Below are positions 1-9,141 of a stretch of DNA of 64,000 nucleotides, one piece after another. Source of the stretch: an uncultured Spirochaetota bacterium. GTDB taxonomy: Bacteria; Spirochaetota; UBA4802; UBA5550. The notes under the pieces are model-generated. The model saw only the letters and a program-made list of their open reading frames with translations, was not told the origin of the DNA and did no database searches. Positions within the stretch are counted from its first letter, which is position 1; every line of letters starts with the position of its first letter. The stretch lies in the NCBI GenBank assembly GCA_937872225.1, contig CALMRZ010000038.1:1-64000 (forward strand), in the 5' to 3' direction. Made by a program: the position numbers and the translations under genes.

Positions 1-1263
1 CCGCCCTGGGAGGAAGTCGAGGTCATCGAAGAGGGATCGGCGGTCACCGACGGCTCCTTCACAACCTTCCGGATGAAGATCGGGCCTTTGACAATACCAT
101 GGACGGCCCGTCACTGCGATATCATCCCCGGCAGGCAATTTGCCGACGTCCAGGTTTGGGGGCCCTTTTCCTCATGGCGGCACGAGCATCACTTCATACC
201 GGAAACCGACAGCTCCAGTTTTCTGGAAGACCGGATACAATACCGATTCAGATTCCACTTCATCAGCAGGTTTATCATCGGCCGCTACATACGTAACAAG
301 ATAGAGAGGATGTTCGAATACCGCCACCGGGTAACCCTCGATGATACGCTCCTCCGGCAGGGGCGCCGCCCCCTGGGCATAGCCGTCACCGGGGCGAACG
401 GCATCATAGGCAGAAGTCTGCTCCCGTTCCTCCGAACCCAGGGGCACCGTGTCACCGCCCTGTCCCGCGGGGACGGGGACGCGTCCTGGGACCCTATCCG
501 CGGCATCATCAGGCATGATTTCAGCGGCGACGACGCAGTCATCCACCTTGCCGGGGAGCCCATCGGCGAAGGGGCCTGGACAAAAAAGAAAATGACGGCC
601 ATCATCGAAAGCCGCGTGAAAGGCACCCGCCTCATCGCGGAGAAGCTGGCCGCCATGGAAAAGCCGCCGTCAACCCTCATATGCGCCTCGGCCGTGGGTT
701 TTTACGGCAATCGCGGCGGCGCCCTGATGACCGAGGAGGACGGCCCCGGCAGGGACTTCATATCTGGGGTCTGCCGCGCCTGGGAGGCCGCGGCCAGGCC
801 GGCCGCGGACCGCGGCATCCGCGTGGTGTTCCTCCGTATCGGCGTGGCGCTCCATCCCGGCGGCGGCGCCCTGAAACGCTACCTCCCGGCGGCGCGCCTC
901 GGCCTCGGCGGAAAGATGGGACGCGGCAATCAATACATCAGCTGGATATCCATGGAAGACGTCATAGGCGCGATTGAACACCTTCTGTTTGCCGGGGCCG
1001 TCCGGGGGCCCGTCAACCTGGCCGCGCCGGAGCCGGTCACCAACGCCGGCTTTGTCCGTACCCTTGCCGGGGTATTGGGAAAGCCGGCCCTTCTCACCGT
1101 CCCGGCCCCTTTCATCCGCCTCTTCTACGGCAGGATGGGGCGGGAGGTCATCCTGTCCAGCACCAGAGTATCTTCGAAAAAACTCGTCGATTCCGGATAT
1201 CGCTTCAGGCATGAAAAGCTCGGGGATGCCCTTCATTTTTTGCTTGGTTTATACCGGCCGTGA
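1..1263 (+). CDS. TIGR01777-type SDR epimerase with N-terminal SRPBCC domain (5' end outside the window)
   Basis: The reading frame is open from base 1, and the residues before the first in-window ATG (73) belong to the SRPBCC (polyketide-cyclase-like) domain, so the gene begins upstream of the window. The SRPBCC part, with the typical GPF..W.H.H.F pattern, runs to about in-window residue 105. It is followed by an extended-SDR Rossmann domain whose nucleotide-binding motif is GANGIIG (near base 395), then the SAVGFYG and C-terminal VNLAAPEPVTN motifs of the YfcH/TIGR01777 family. These proteins are cytosolic and probably bind NAD(P); no substrate is established for the fusion. The next gene starts 50 bases downstream on the same strand, so co-transcription is plausible. 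Family assignment is firm; function is not. Confidence 0.88.
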   Translation, partial: PPWEEVEVIEEGSAVTDGSFTTFRMKIGPLTIPWTARHCDIIPGRQFADVQVWGPFSSWRHEHHFIPETDSSSFLEDRIQYRFRFHFISRFIIGRYIRNKIERMFEYRHRVTLDDTLLRQGRRPLGIAVTGANGIIGRSLLPFLRTQGHRVTALSRGDGDASWDPIRGIIRHDFSGDDAVIHLAGEPIGEGAWTKKKMTAIIESRVKGTRLIAEKLAAMEKPPSTLICASAVGFYGNRGGALMTEEDGPGRDFISGVCRAWEAAARPAADRGIRVVFLRIGVALHPGGGALKRYLPAARLGLGGKMGRGNQYISWISMEDVIGAIEHLLFAGAVRGPVNLAAPEPVTNAGFVRTLAGVLGKPALLTVPAPFIRLFYGRMGREVILSSTRVSSKKLVDSGYRFRHEKLGDALHFLLGLYRP

Positions 1264-1313
1264 AATTATAGTGCCCGCTGGTCCGCCCGGCCGGAGGCAC
1301 CGCAGGAAATGCC

Positions 1314-2399
1314 ATGAACCGTATGACAAAAATAATCCTTATCGTCACCATGACCGCCGCCCTGGTTTTCGGGTTCCTTCACCTGTTCATGCCGGGCGTT
1401 AATTTCGAGCGCCTTCATATATTTCTCTTCAACCTCTGCAGCGGCGGCTCCTTCATTCTCATTTACTCAGAGGGGAAAAAATCCTTTTCACCGAAAACGG
1501 CATCATTTTATATCCTCTCTGTTCTTTATGCCCTCTTCGCCTTTTTCCAGATGTACCTATACGCCATAGTTATCGCCGTCATCCTCGCCCTCCTGGTGGA
1601 AACGATCAGGTCAGCCAGGTTTTCCTTTTTCCCCCGGGATTTTTTCAGCGGTACGGCGCCGATCGGGGCGAAGTTCCACCAGGCTTCTCTCCTTTGCCTG
1701 TCGCTGGGACTTGTCATCTCCTCCCTGGTCATAGGCAACCATGAATACTGGCGGATATTCTTGTCGCCAAAGCTGACCCTGGACATATTTTTCCTCGGAT
1801 TCTCCTTTCCCGTCTCCCTGATCACCATGTCGGTGATGTTCGGTATGATGGAGGGTGCCGGAGGACGATGGACCCGCGTTTTCAAGGAATACAGCTTCTG
1901 GGCCGTCAACCTCGGGGTCATCACGTTTTTCCTTTTCATAATCCTGGAGCTGGCCAGGGCCGAGCTCGCCATCGCCCTGGCCCTTTTCGTCACGGTCGTC
2001 ATCGTCTTTGTCCTTTACATGAAGCTGGGGGCGCCCCGGCAATCCAAGGCCTTTCTCACCTCGGGAGCGGTCTTCCTGATAATGACGGCCGTCACGGGGA
2101 TCGCCTATATCATTCTCTACGCGGCCATCCCGCATCCGCCGGGCGGGAAGCTCCTGCTGAAGCTGCACGCCCTCGTATCGCTCTACGGCTGGAACCTGAA
2201 CGGCCTGGCGGTCATCGGCCGGTATGACGATTTCCCGATAAAGCTGAATTCCGGCCGGATCATCCTGATGCACTGGATCATAGTCGTGGCGCTGGCCCCC
2301 CTCGGATTCTACTTCCGCGCCCTGTCCATTGTCGCGGTTGCGGCCTACGCGGTATTCCTGTATCTTGTATTTTTTACCGAGAAAATATCAAAAACATAA
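1314..2399 (+). CDS. multi-pass integral membrane protein, family not recognised
   Basis: This 361-residue protein is almost entirely hydrophobic, with about ten predicted membrane segments, short loops and an uncleaved N-terminal helix. The start ATG is preceded by a plausible ribosome-binding site (CAGGAA, six bases upstream). Several histidines lie in or next to membrane segments, including one in a KLHALVSLYGWN motif near residue 295, a pattern that recalls haem-binding membrane proteins; that resemblance is a guess. It sits just downstream of the SDR epimerase in the same direction and has no soluble domain that would suggest enzymatic activity. No function can be given. Confidence 0.75.
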   Translation: MNRMTKIILIVTMTAALVFGFLHLFMPGVNFERLHIFLFNLCSGGSFILIYSEGKKSFSPKTASFYILSVLYALFAFFQMYLYAIVIAVILALLVETIRSARFSFFPRDFFSGTAPIGAKFHQASLLCLSLGLVISSLVIGNHEYWRIFLSPKLTLDIFFLGFSFPVSLITMSVMFGMMEGAGGRWTRVFKEYSFWAVNLGVITFFLFIILELARAELAIALALFVTVVIVFVLYMKLGAPRQSKAFLTSGAVFLIMTAVTGIAYIILYAAIPHPPGGKLLLKLHALVSLYGWNLNGLAVIGRYDDFPIKLNSGRIILMHWIIVVALAPLGFYFRALSIVAVAAYAVFLYLVFFTEKISKT

Positions 2400-2431
2400 C
2401 CCGGCACATCCTGTCTGAATCGTCTCTCAAT

Positions 2432-2457
2432 AAAAAAGGGCCGTCTATCGACAGCCC
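2432..2457 (-). terminator. rho-independent terminator of the TMEM43-like gene
   Basis: Read on the minus strand, an 8-bp stem (GGGCTGTC with GACGGCCC, one G-U pair) with a four-base loop is followed by six T residues. It lies 30 bases past the stop codon of the minus-strand gene ending at 2487 and also separates it from the convergent gene ending at 2399. Confidence 0.8.
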
Positions 2458-2486
2458 CTTCGGTATTCGTTCCGATTGGTATCGGC

Positions 2487-3581
2487 TTACGCGGTCGCCG
2501 GCTTTTTCATCTTCCTGATGACAATCATCGCCACAACCCCCGCGATGATCAGTATCAGCCACAGGAACCAGAGCTTGATGAGCCAGTAGAAGAGTGCCGA
2601 GATAACGAGGGCGATGATGGTGAGGACCACCCTGATCGCGCCCGCACCGAGATCGCCCAGGAAGGGTATGAACTCAAGGAGCGTGGTCAACGGTCCCGCC
2701 ATGCCGTTCAGGCCGATGGCCATGAGGATGAAGCCGCCGAAGAAGAAGAGGATACCCTTCATCTTGTCTTCCGATTTTAATCCCTGTATCAGGGCGTCAA
2801 AGCTGCCGGTCCCGCCGGCCAGCTTGGTCTCCTTGCCCGATTCAAAGGGGATGATGCTCTTGCCGCTCACGCCGCCGGCAAAGGTGTACTCCACTCCCGA
2901 GGGCTGCGCTGTATAGTTGATCCGCTTGTCCCCCAGGACCGGCGCCCCTTCCTTTCCCTTGACATACTTGGAGCCCATGTCCTTTGATCCTGAGTAAAAA
3001 GAGACAGATTTCACGTCAATGGCATAGCCCTTGACCTGGCAATTATTGGCGTAAATTGAAGTGGCCTTCTCTTCCAGAGTGGGGTTCTGCACATTGGGGT
3101 TCACCCTGTTGTTGTTGCAGAAGGTCTGCCACTTGTCCTGTTTAAAGCTCGAGATCGGCTTTGGATCGCCGGTCCATTCCAGCGCGTAGGAATAGGTCTT
3201 GGTCGTGGTGGTCTTCTTGCTCGCGACGCCTGTCCGCTCTTTCTTTGACTCTTCTTTAACGTGTTCGACCCAGGCATACACCTGGGGAGTCTTCGATATC
3301 ACCAGGTAGTCACCCACGGCGACATTGGGAGGATCGCCGATCTTTTCCGCGGTGGCAATGCCGGTTACATAGGCCGGCTTGCCCGACTTGGCCTGTTCGA
3401 CCGGAACGGCCTCTTTGAGCACCTTGCCCCACATGACCCTGGTGGCTCCGCAGTACAGCACCGGAAATGCCGCTATGAAGCAGATAAGGCCGATAAAAAC
3501 GCCTTTAATGGACGAACCGAGCTGGCTCAGCGGGCCCTCGGTTGTTACGGTAGTATCGCTCATGCCGCTGTCATCAACCAT
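2487..3581 (-). CDS. TMEM43/LUMA-family membrane protein
   Basis: The 364-residue product has one N-terminal membrane segment (about residues 25-47), a large extracytoplasmic region, and three to four C-terminal membrane segments ending in a basic tail. This is the architecture of the TMEM43/DUF1625 family, which also contains the GDYLVI.. and VKS..F.. stretches of the central domain. I chose the ATG at 3581 because AGAGGAGG lies seven bases upstream; a longer frame to 3659 lacks such a site. The role of bacterial members is unknown. The gene is monocistronic: terminator at 2432-2457 and a divergent gene beyond 3900. Family assignment is moderately sure. Confidence 0.75.
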   Translation of the reverse strand: MVDDSGMSDTTVTTEGPLSQLGSSIKGVFIGLICFIAAFPVLYCGATRVMWGKVLKEAVPVEQAKSGKPAYVTGIATAEKIGDPPNVAVGDYLVISKTPQVYAWVEHVKEESKKERTGVASKKTTTTKTYSYALEWTGDPKPISSFKQDKWQTFCNNNRVNPNVQNPTLEEKATSIYANNCQVKGYAIDVKSVSFYSGSKDMGSKYVKGKEGAPVLGDKRINYTAQPSGVEYTFAGGVSGKSIIPFESGKETKLAGGTGSFDALIQGLKSEDKMKGILFFFGGFILMAIGLNGMAGPLTTLLEFIPFLGDLGAGAIRVVLTIIALVISALFYWLIKLWFLWLILIIAGVVAMIVIRKMKKPATA

Positions 3582-3905
3582 AATGAATCCTCCTCTTATT
3601 GTATTAAACTCTTCCGGGGTGAACTGCATGCCGCCGGAAGCAACTGCATGCAAGGTCACGAACCATTTAGAATCGACGGGTATAAGCTAGGTCACAGTCA
3701 CGCACAAATGTCAAGAATTTAAATGTTACGATCATTCCATCCGCCGTTTCCGGCGCATGAATTCAAAATATTTCTCTTTCCCCATCAATTCTACTTGAAA
3801 AATATATAGTATGGATATTGTATGAATACTAGCCCGCGCCTCCGGCGCGGGTACGCGTTAATACGGTATTTTTAACCGCATCCATGGAACCAGCGAATAA
3901 TCCCA
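3582..3905. other. intergenic region between divergent genes, with a GC-rich hairpin
   Basis: No gene is visible in these 324 bases. The sequence AACTGCATGC occurs twice within 30 bases (near 3620-3650). A perfect 8-bp stem with a three-base loop (CCCGCGCC/GGCGCGGG, 3833-3851) stands 55 bases before the next gene and is not followed by a T-run, so it is not an ordinary terminator. An AT-rich stretch at 3795-3830 probably holds the promoter of the metal-transport genes, but no clear -35/-10 pair could be fixed. Confidence 0.5.
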
Positions 3906-5195
3906 ATGACCGACCGGGCCCGACATACGTCCTTCGTATACCTTTCCCAGATCATCAACCTGCCGGTTGTCGACGTGAAGAGCGTCAAGATCGGCAGGCT
4001 CTATGATGTTATTGCCGATGTCCACGGCATGTATCCCAGGATCAACGCCCTCGTCGTGCGGAAGGGAGTAAGAAAAAAACTCATCTATTATCCGTGGAAA
4101 TGCATTCACAATATCCTGGAGGACAGGCTTGTCGTCATTGAAGACTCCGACCGCGCCCAGGAGCCCTTCAAGCTCTCCGCCAACGAACTGAGGCTGCGGG
4201 AGACCTTCTGGGACAGGCAGATAGTCGACATCGCCGGGTCCAAGGTGGTCCGGGTGAACGACCTGCACATCCTGAAGGACGGCATCAAGCTCTGGCTCGT
4301 CCACGTCGATGTGGGGTTCAAGGGCCTTCTCCGGAGGCTCGGCTGGCTCAGGTTCTTCAATTCCGCGGTGAAATGGCTCTTCGCCTACGAGCTGAAGGAC
4401 AAGTTCATATCATGGAAATTCGTCCAGCCCATTACCGCGGTGGACGACGTCCGGTCCCTTTCCCTCAGGGTGCCGTCGTCCAAGCTGTCGCAGCTCCACC
4501 CGGCTGACCTGGCGGACATCCTCATCGACCTGGGCGCCGAGGAGCGGATGCTCATATTCAATTCCTTTGACGACGCCACCGCTTCGGACATCCTCCAGGA
4601 GCTGCCGCTAAAGATGCGGCTCATGATGGCGAAGTCCCTCGAGCACGACCGCCTGGCGCGGATACTCGACGAAACGCCCATGGACGAAGTCGTCGACCTG
4701 CTCGACGAAATGCCCTACGAGACCGTGAGCGCACTGTTCAAGCTGCTCCCGGAGGAGAAGGTCGCCCAGATCAAGACCCTTCTCAAGCATTCCGACCGCA
4801 TCGCCGGCAGTCTCATGAACACTGAGTTCGTGTCTGCGCAGGAAAACGAGACCGCGGCAAAGGTCCTCAGGAGGATCAAGAAAGTCGCCGAGGACATTGA
4901 ATCGATCTATTACATCTACGTGCTGAACGACCGGGACGTTCCCATAGGCGTCCTCACCCTGAAACAGCTTCTCCGGGCCGGGGCCAAGACGCCCATGCGG
5001 GAAATAATGAGGGAAAACGTCGTCAGGGTCAAGATCGACACCCACATCAAGCTGGTGGCCCAGATATTCTACAAGTACAACTTCACCGTGGTGCCCGTGG
5101 TCGACGAGTTCGACCGGATCCAGGGCATCATCACCATAAAGGACGCCCTCGAGCCCGTGTTCCCTGAAATCCGCGAGGAGACCGAAGAAGTGTAA
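3906..5195 (+). CDS. PRC-barrel / MgtE N-domain / CBS-pair protein, likely cytosolic regulator of the adjacent Nramp transporter
   Basis: The 429 residues show PRC-barrel-like segments in the first ~185 residues (start FVYLSQIINLPVVDV), then a superhelical MgtE-type N domain (about residues 190-310, with HPADLADIL and the junction AGSLMNTEFVS) and a CBS pair (about 310-425). The membrane domain that normally follows in MgtE Mg2+ channels is absent and no membrane segment is present. In MgtE these cytosolic domains sense Mg2+ and, in some members, ATP. The stop codon overlaps the start of the Nramp gene by one base (TAATG), so the two products are translationally coupled and probably act together. 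Regulation of the transporter is inference from context. Confidence 0.82.
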   Translation: MTDRARHTSFVYLSQIINLPVVDVKSVKIGRLYDVIADVHGMYPRINALVVRKGVRKKLIYYPWKCIHNILEDRLVVIEDSDRAQEPFKLSANELRLRETFWDRQIVDIAGSKVVRVNDLHILKDGIKLWLVHVDVGFKGLLRRLGWLRFFNSAVKWLFAYELKDKFISWKFVQPITAVDDVRSLSLRVPSSKLSQLHPADLADILIDLGAEERMLIFNSFDDATASDILQELPLKMRLMMAKSLEHDRLARILDETPMDEVVDLLDEMPYETVSALFKLLPEEKVAQIKTLLKHSDRIAGSLMNTEFVSAQENETAAKVLRRIKKVAEDIESIYYIYVLNDRDVPIGVLTLKQLLRAGAKTPMREIMRENVVRVKIDTHIKLVAQIFYKYNFTVVPVVDEFDRIQGIITIKDALEPVFPEIREETEEV

Positions 5196-6451
5196 TGAAA
5201 TTAATCGAATCGTTAAAATCAAACCACCGGGTGCAGAGGCTCGTTATTTTCCTTTCCGTCATGGGGCCCGGGATCATCACGGCCAACGTGGACAATGACG
5301 CCGGCGGCATCACCACCTATTCCCTCGCGGGCGCCAATTTCAAGTACTCCCTGCTCTGGACCCTTATACCGATTACCGTCGCCCTGGTCCTGGTTCAGGA
5401 AATGTGCAACCGCATGGGTGTCATAACCGGCAAGGGCCTCTCCGACCTGATCAGGGAGAAGTTCGGCGTGAAGATCACGTTTTACCTGATGATCATGATA
5501 CTGCTGACCAACTTCGGCAACATCATATCGGAGTTCGCCGGCATCGCGGCGAGCCTTGAGCTCTTCGGCGTCAGCAAGTACGTGTCGGTGCCCGCCGGGG
5601 CCTGCATCGTCTGGTATATCGTCGTCAAGGGGTCGTACAAGTCCGTTGAGAAGGTGTTCCTCTTCGCGTGCGTCTTCTATATCAGCTATATCATATCCGG
5701 GTACATGGTGGAACAGCCGTGGCGCGAGATCATGGGCGAGGTCATACGGCCGCGCATCGACTTCAAGTTCGACTATCTCCTCGCCTGCGTCGGCGTCATC
5801 GGGACGACCATCGCGCCGTGGATGCAGTTCTACCAGCAGGCCTCGGTGGCGGAAAAGGGGATACAGGCCGAGAACTACGGCTACTCGAAAATAGACACCA
5901 TTGTCGGCTGCATCGTCGTCAACATCGTAGCCTTCTTCATAATCGTCGTGTGCGGGACGGTCCTCTTCAGCGGCCACGGGCAGCAGCCGATCAAGACCGC
6001 CGCGGACGCGGCCAGCGCCCTGCGCCCCCTGGCGGGCGACTACTGCTATTATCTCTTCGCCCTCGGCCTTCTCAACGCGTCACTTTTCGCGGCCTCGATA
6101 CTCCCCCTGTCCACGGCCTACAGCGTGTGCGAGAGCTTCGGGTGGGAGACGGGGGTGGACAAGAACTTCACCGAGGCCCCCCAGTTCTACATCCTCTACA
6201 CGCTCCTTATATTCATCGGGGCCGGGATCATCCTCTTCCCCGACATCCCCCTCATCAGGATCATGATGATATCCCAGGTCATCAACGGGCTCGCCCTTCC
6301 CTTTGTCCTGGTCTGCATGCTCATCATCATCAACGACCGGAAGATCATGCGTGAATATGTCAACTCGAAGTTCTACAACGTGATCGTGGTCGTTTTCACG
6401 GCCGCCATATCCGTTCTTTCCCTGCTGCTTGTCATCAGCTCCGCATGGTAG
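5195..6451 (+). CDS. Nramp-family divalent metal transporter with altered metal site
   Basis: The 418-residue membrane protein has about 11 hydrophobic segments and the Nramp (SLC11) fold signature GPGIIT at the start of TM1. The usual DPGN metal motif of TM1 reads DAGG (residues 35-38) and the TM6 motif that is normally MPH reads APW (207-209), so both the Asn and Met ligands are lost. Altered ligands at these positions are, as I recall, found in Nramp-related Mg2+ transporters, and the coupled MgtE-like protein upstream points the same way. I therefore would not call this mntH. Substrate (Mg2+ rather than Mn2+/Fe2+) is inference. It is the second gene of a two-gene operon. Confidence 0.85.
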   Translation: MKLIESLKSNHRVQRLVIFLSVMGPGIITANVDNDAGGITTYSLAGANFKYSLLWTLIPITVALVLVQEMCNRMGVITGKGLSDLIREKFGVKITFYLMIMILLTNFGNIISEFAGIAASLELFGVSKYVSVPAGACIVWYIVVKGSYKSVEKVFLFACVFYISYIISGYMVEQPWREIMGEVIRPRIDFKFDYLLACVGVIGTTIAPWMQFYQQASVAEKGIQAENYGYSKIDTIVGCIVVNIVAFFIIVVCGTVLFSGHGQQPIKTAADAASALRPLAGDYCYYLFALGLLNASLFAASILPLSTAYSVCESFGWETGVDKNFTEAPQFYILYTLLIFIGAGIILFPDIPLIRIMMISQVINGLALPFVLVCMLIIINDRKIMREYVNSKFYNVIVVVFTAAISVLSLLLVISSAW

Positions 6452-6511
6452 CCCCGGGCGGACGGTTGAGAGCGCCCCGCACCGGCAACTGGTGACGGTG
6501 AAATTATTATC

Positions 6512-6540
6512 TTGACATATTCATGGAACCGTATGGCAAT
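6512..6540 (+). promoter_or_regulatory. possible sigma-70 promoter of the hybrid kinase gene
   Basis: A perfect -35 box TTGACA (6512-6517) is followed after 17 bases by GGCAAT (6535-6540), a weak -10 match. It lies 100 bases before the start codon at 6640. Only the -35 box is convincing. Confidence 0.3.
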
Positions 6541-6639
6541 TATTTCCAGGTGACGCGTTTACATTGAACGCCGGATGAGGCGGTCCCCATTCGTCCGGGA
6601 CGGCGCGGGAATCGAAATAACATTAAACGACAAACAGAC

Positions 6640-9141
6640 ATGCGGGCACACCCCTTACGGGCAATAACCGGATACTTTCTGCACAAGTATCAGAACAAAG
6701 ATTTCATCCTCCTGCAGAAAGCGAGGATCGTGTTTACGATCTGCGGGACAATCCTGGTCTTCATCATACCGATATATCTCTTATTTTCTTTCTATCTCGG
6801 ATGGGGGTTATATTACAAAGTCCCGATACTCATGCTTGCGGCTGCCATCGTCATCACATTATTCCTGCTGCGGTCCGGCAGGCTACTCATCGCCTCCCAC
6901 ACCTTTCTCGCCGTCACCTTTTCAGTCCTCTGGTCATATTTTTTCATCAACATCGGCAGCGGCGATTATTTTGAACGGATGCTGTCGGCCGTGCTCGTCC
7001 TGGGCCTCCTCACCTTCACTCCCCTCATCGTGGACCGGATGACCCATGTCATCATATTCTATTATTCGGTCAACATTGTCATACTCGCCGTTTTCATCGT
7101 CGTAATCAATAACCGCGCCGCTATACCCGGGTCAGTGCTGATCTCCTATGCAGTTGACACCATGACCGCCTTTATCATGAGCGGAGCGATATCGTACCAT
7201 ATATATTCAATAAACCGCCTGGCACTCGACAAGGCCAAGGCGGCCGAAGACGAGATCAGGAAGAGCGAAGAGCTGTTCCGCGGCATCATCGAGGAGTCCC
7301 CCCAGATCATGGCCATCGTCAACGAAGACGGTTCCCTTGACTTCATGGGCAGGTCCCATGACACGGTCTTCGGTTACACGAAGGAAGACCTGCCCACCAT
7401 CGACCGGTGGTGGGAACTGGCCTACCCGGACGATGGTTACCGGACCCTCATCAAGAACGAATGGGACCTTATCGTCAGCCATTCAGGAAGGAGCAATGCC
7501 CTGAACACCATCGAGACAAAGGTGCAGGCAAAGAACGGGATACCGCAGGACGCCATGATCCGGTACGCGCGCCTGGGCCAGAGCGGCAGGGGCCTCATGC
7601 TCCTGGACAACATCACCAACAGGAAAATCATCGAACGCTCGCTCCTGGCTTCCGAACGGCGGTACCGCAAGCTCTACGACAGCATGCTCGACGGTTTCGT
7701 GAGCCTGGACATGAACGGCAGGGTCATCGAATTCAACTCGGCGTACCAGCAGATCACCGGGTACCCGCCCGAAGAGCTGTATTCCCTGACGGTATGGAAC
7801 CTGACCCCTCCCCGCTGGCATGATTTGCAGAAGAAGATCATACAGGAACAGGTCCTTCCCAGGGGCCACTCCGACCTGTTCGAAAAGGAATACAGGAGAA
7901 AGGACGGCGCCCTGGTGCCGGTCGAGCTCAGGATATACCTCATCCAGGACGAAAACGGCAACAACACGGGCATGTGGTCCATCGTCCACGACATCACCAA
8001 GCGCAAGCAGACGGAAAACGAGCTCCTCAAGACAAGCAAGATCGAATCGCTGGGAATCTTTGCCGGCGGCATCGCCCATGACTTCAACAACCTGCTGACC
8101 GCCATCATGGGAAACATATCCATCGCCAAGCTCGACTGCCCCGCAGATTCAAAGAATTTCGAGATACTCACCGAGGCGGAAAAGGCTTCGGAGCGGGCGA
8201 AAGACCTTACGATGCAGCTCCTGACCTTCTCCAAGGGAGGGGCCCCCATAAAGAAGATCGCCTCAATCCGGGACCTTCTCGTGGACACGGCCGATTTCGT
8301 GCTGCGCGGGTCCCAGATAAAAAGCATCTTCGACATACCGGACAACCTGTGGAACGCCGAGGTCGACGAGGGCCAGATCAGCCAGGTGATACACAACCTG
8401 GTCCTGAACTGCCGCGAGGCCATGCCGGGCGGCGGCATCGTGACGGTTTCGGCTGAAAACCGCGTCATCACGTCCAAGGACAACCTCCCCTTTTCGCCGG
8501 GGAACTACTTGGCGATAAAAATTTCGGATACGGGATACGGCATCCCCAAGAAGCACCTGCACAAGATATTCGACCCGTTTTTCACGACGAAGGAAAAGGG
8601 AAGCGGCCTCGGGCTTTCGGTGACCTATTCCATCATCAGAAAGCACAACGGCTACATCAATGTTGAATCAACCGAACAGAAAGGAACCTGCTTCACCATA
8701 TACCTTCCCGCGACGGAGCAGACCGTTGCGCCGGCCGCAAGCCACCCGTACCACAAGAGCCTGAACGGCGGCAGGGTCCTGGTCATGGACGACGATGACA
8801 TGGTCCTCGAGGTTGGCAGGAAAATACTGGGCCGGCTCGGCTTCGAGACCGTGGGAGCGCACGACGGCAAACAGGCCATAGAGCTCTACAAGACCGCGCA
8901 ACAGTCCGGCAGGCCCTTCGATTTCGTCATCATGGACCTGACGGTCCCCGGGGGCATGGGCGGCAAGGAAGCCATCATCATACTCAGGGAGCTTGACCCC
9001 TCGGTCAAGGCCATCGTCTCGAGCGGCTATTCCATCGACCCGGTCATGGCCGATTACCGGTCCTTCGGTTTCTGCGGTGTCGTGGCCAAGCCCTATGCCG
9101 TCGATGACCTTAAAGCAGTGATCCAGAGCATAATGGAATGA
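6640..9141 (+). CDS. hybrid sensor histidine kinase (membrane sensor, two PAS, HisKA/HATPase, receiver)
   Basis: The 833-residue protein has about six N-terminal membrane segments (residues 30-195), a short coiled coil, two PAS domains (about 205-335 and 340-465), a dimerisation/phosphoacceptor domain with GGIAHDFNNLL (His480), an ATPase domain with N, G1 (SDTGYGIP), F (FDPFFTTK) and G2 (GSGLGLS) boxes, and a C-terminal receiver with MDDDD, phospho-acceptor Asp766, SSGYS and KPY. It should autophosphorylate at His480 and relay to Asp766; no partner response regulator with a DNA-binding domain is nearby. No clear ribosome-binding site precedes the ATG at 6640, so the start is uncertain. Its stop overlaps the next gene by four bases. 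Confidence 0.93.
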   Translation: MRAHPLRAITGYFLHKYQNKDFILLQKARIVFTICGTILVFIIPIYLLFSFYLGWGLYYKVPILMLAAAIVITLFLLRSGRLLIASHTFLAVTFSVLWSYFFINIGSGDYFERMLSAVLVLGLLTFTPLIVDRMTHVIIFYYSVNIVILAVFIVVINNRAAIPGSVLISYAVDTMTAFIMSGAISYHIYSINRLALDKAKAAEDEIRKSEELFRGIIEESPQIMAIVNEDGSLDFMGRSHDTVFGYTKEDLPTIDRWWELAYPDDGYRTLIKNEWDLIVSHSGRSNALNTIETKVQAKNGIPQDAMIRYARLGQSGRGLMLLDNITNRKIIERSLLASERRYRKLYDSMLDGFVSLDMNGRVIEFNSAYQQITGYPPEELYSLTVWNLTPPRWHDLQKKIIQEQVLPRGHSDLFEKEYRRKDGALVPVELRIYLIQDENGNNTGMWSIVHDITKRKQTENELLKTSKIESLGIFAGGIAHDFNNLLTAIMGNISIAKLDCPADSKNFEILTEAEKASERAKDLTMQLLTFSKGGAPIKKIASIRDLLVDTADFVLRGSQIKSIFDIPDNLWNAEVDEGQISQVIHNLVLNCREAMPGGGIVTVSAENRVITSKDNLPFSPGNYLAIKISDTGYGIPKKHLHKIFDPFFTTKEKGSGLGLSVTYSIIRKHNGYINVESTEQKGTCFTIYLPATEQTVAPAASHPYHKSLNGGRVLVMDDDDMVLEVGRKILGRLGFETVGAHDGKQAIELYKTAQQSGRPFDFVIMDLTVPGGMGGKEAIIILRELDPSVKAIVSSGYSIDPVMADYRSFGFCGVVAKPYAVDDLKAVIQSIME

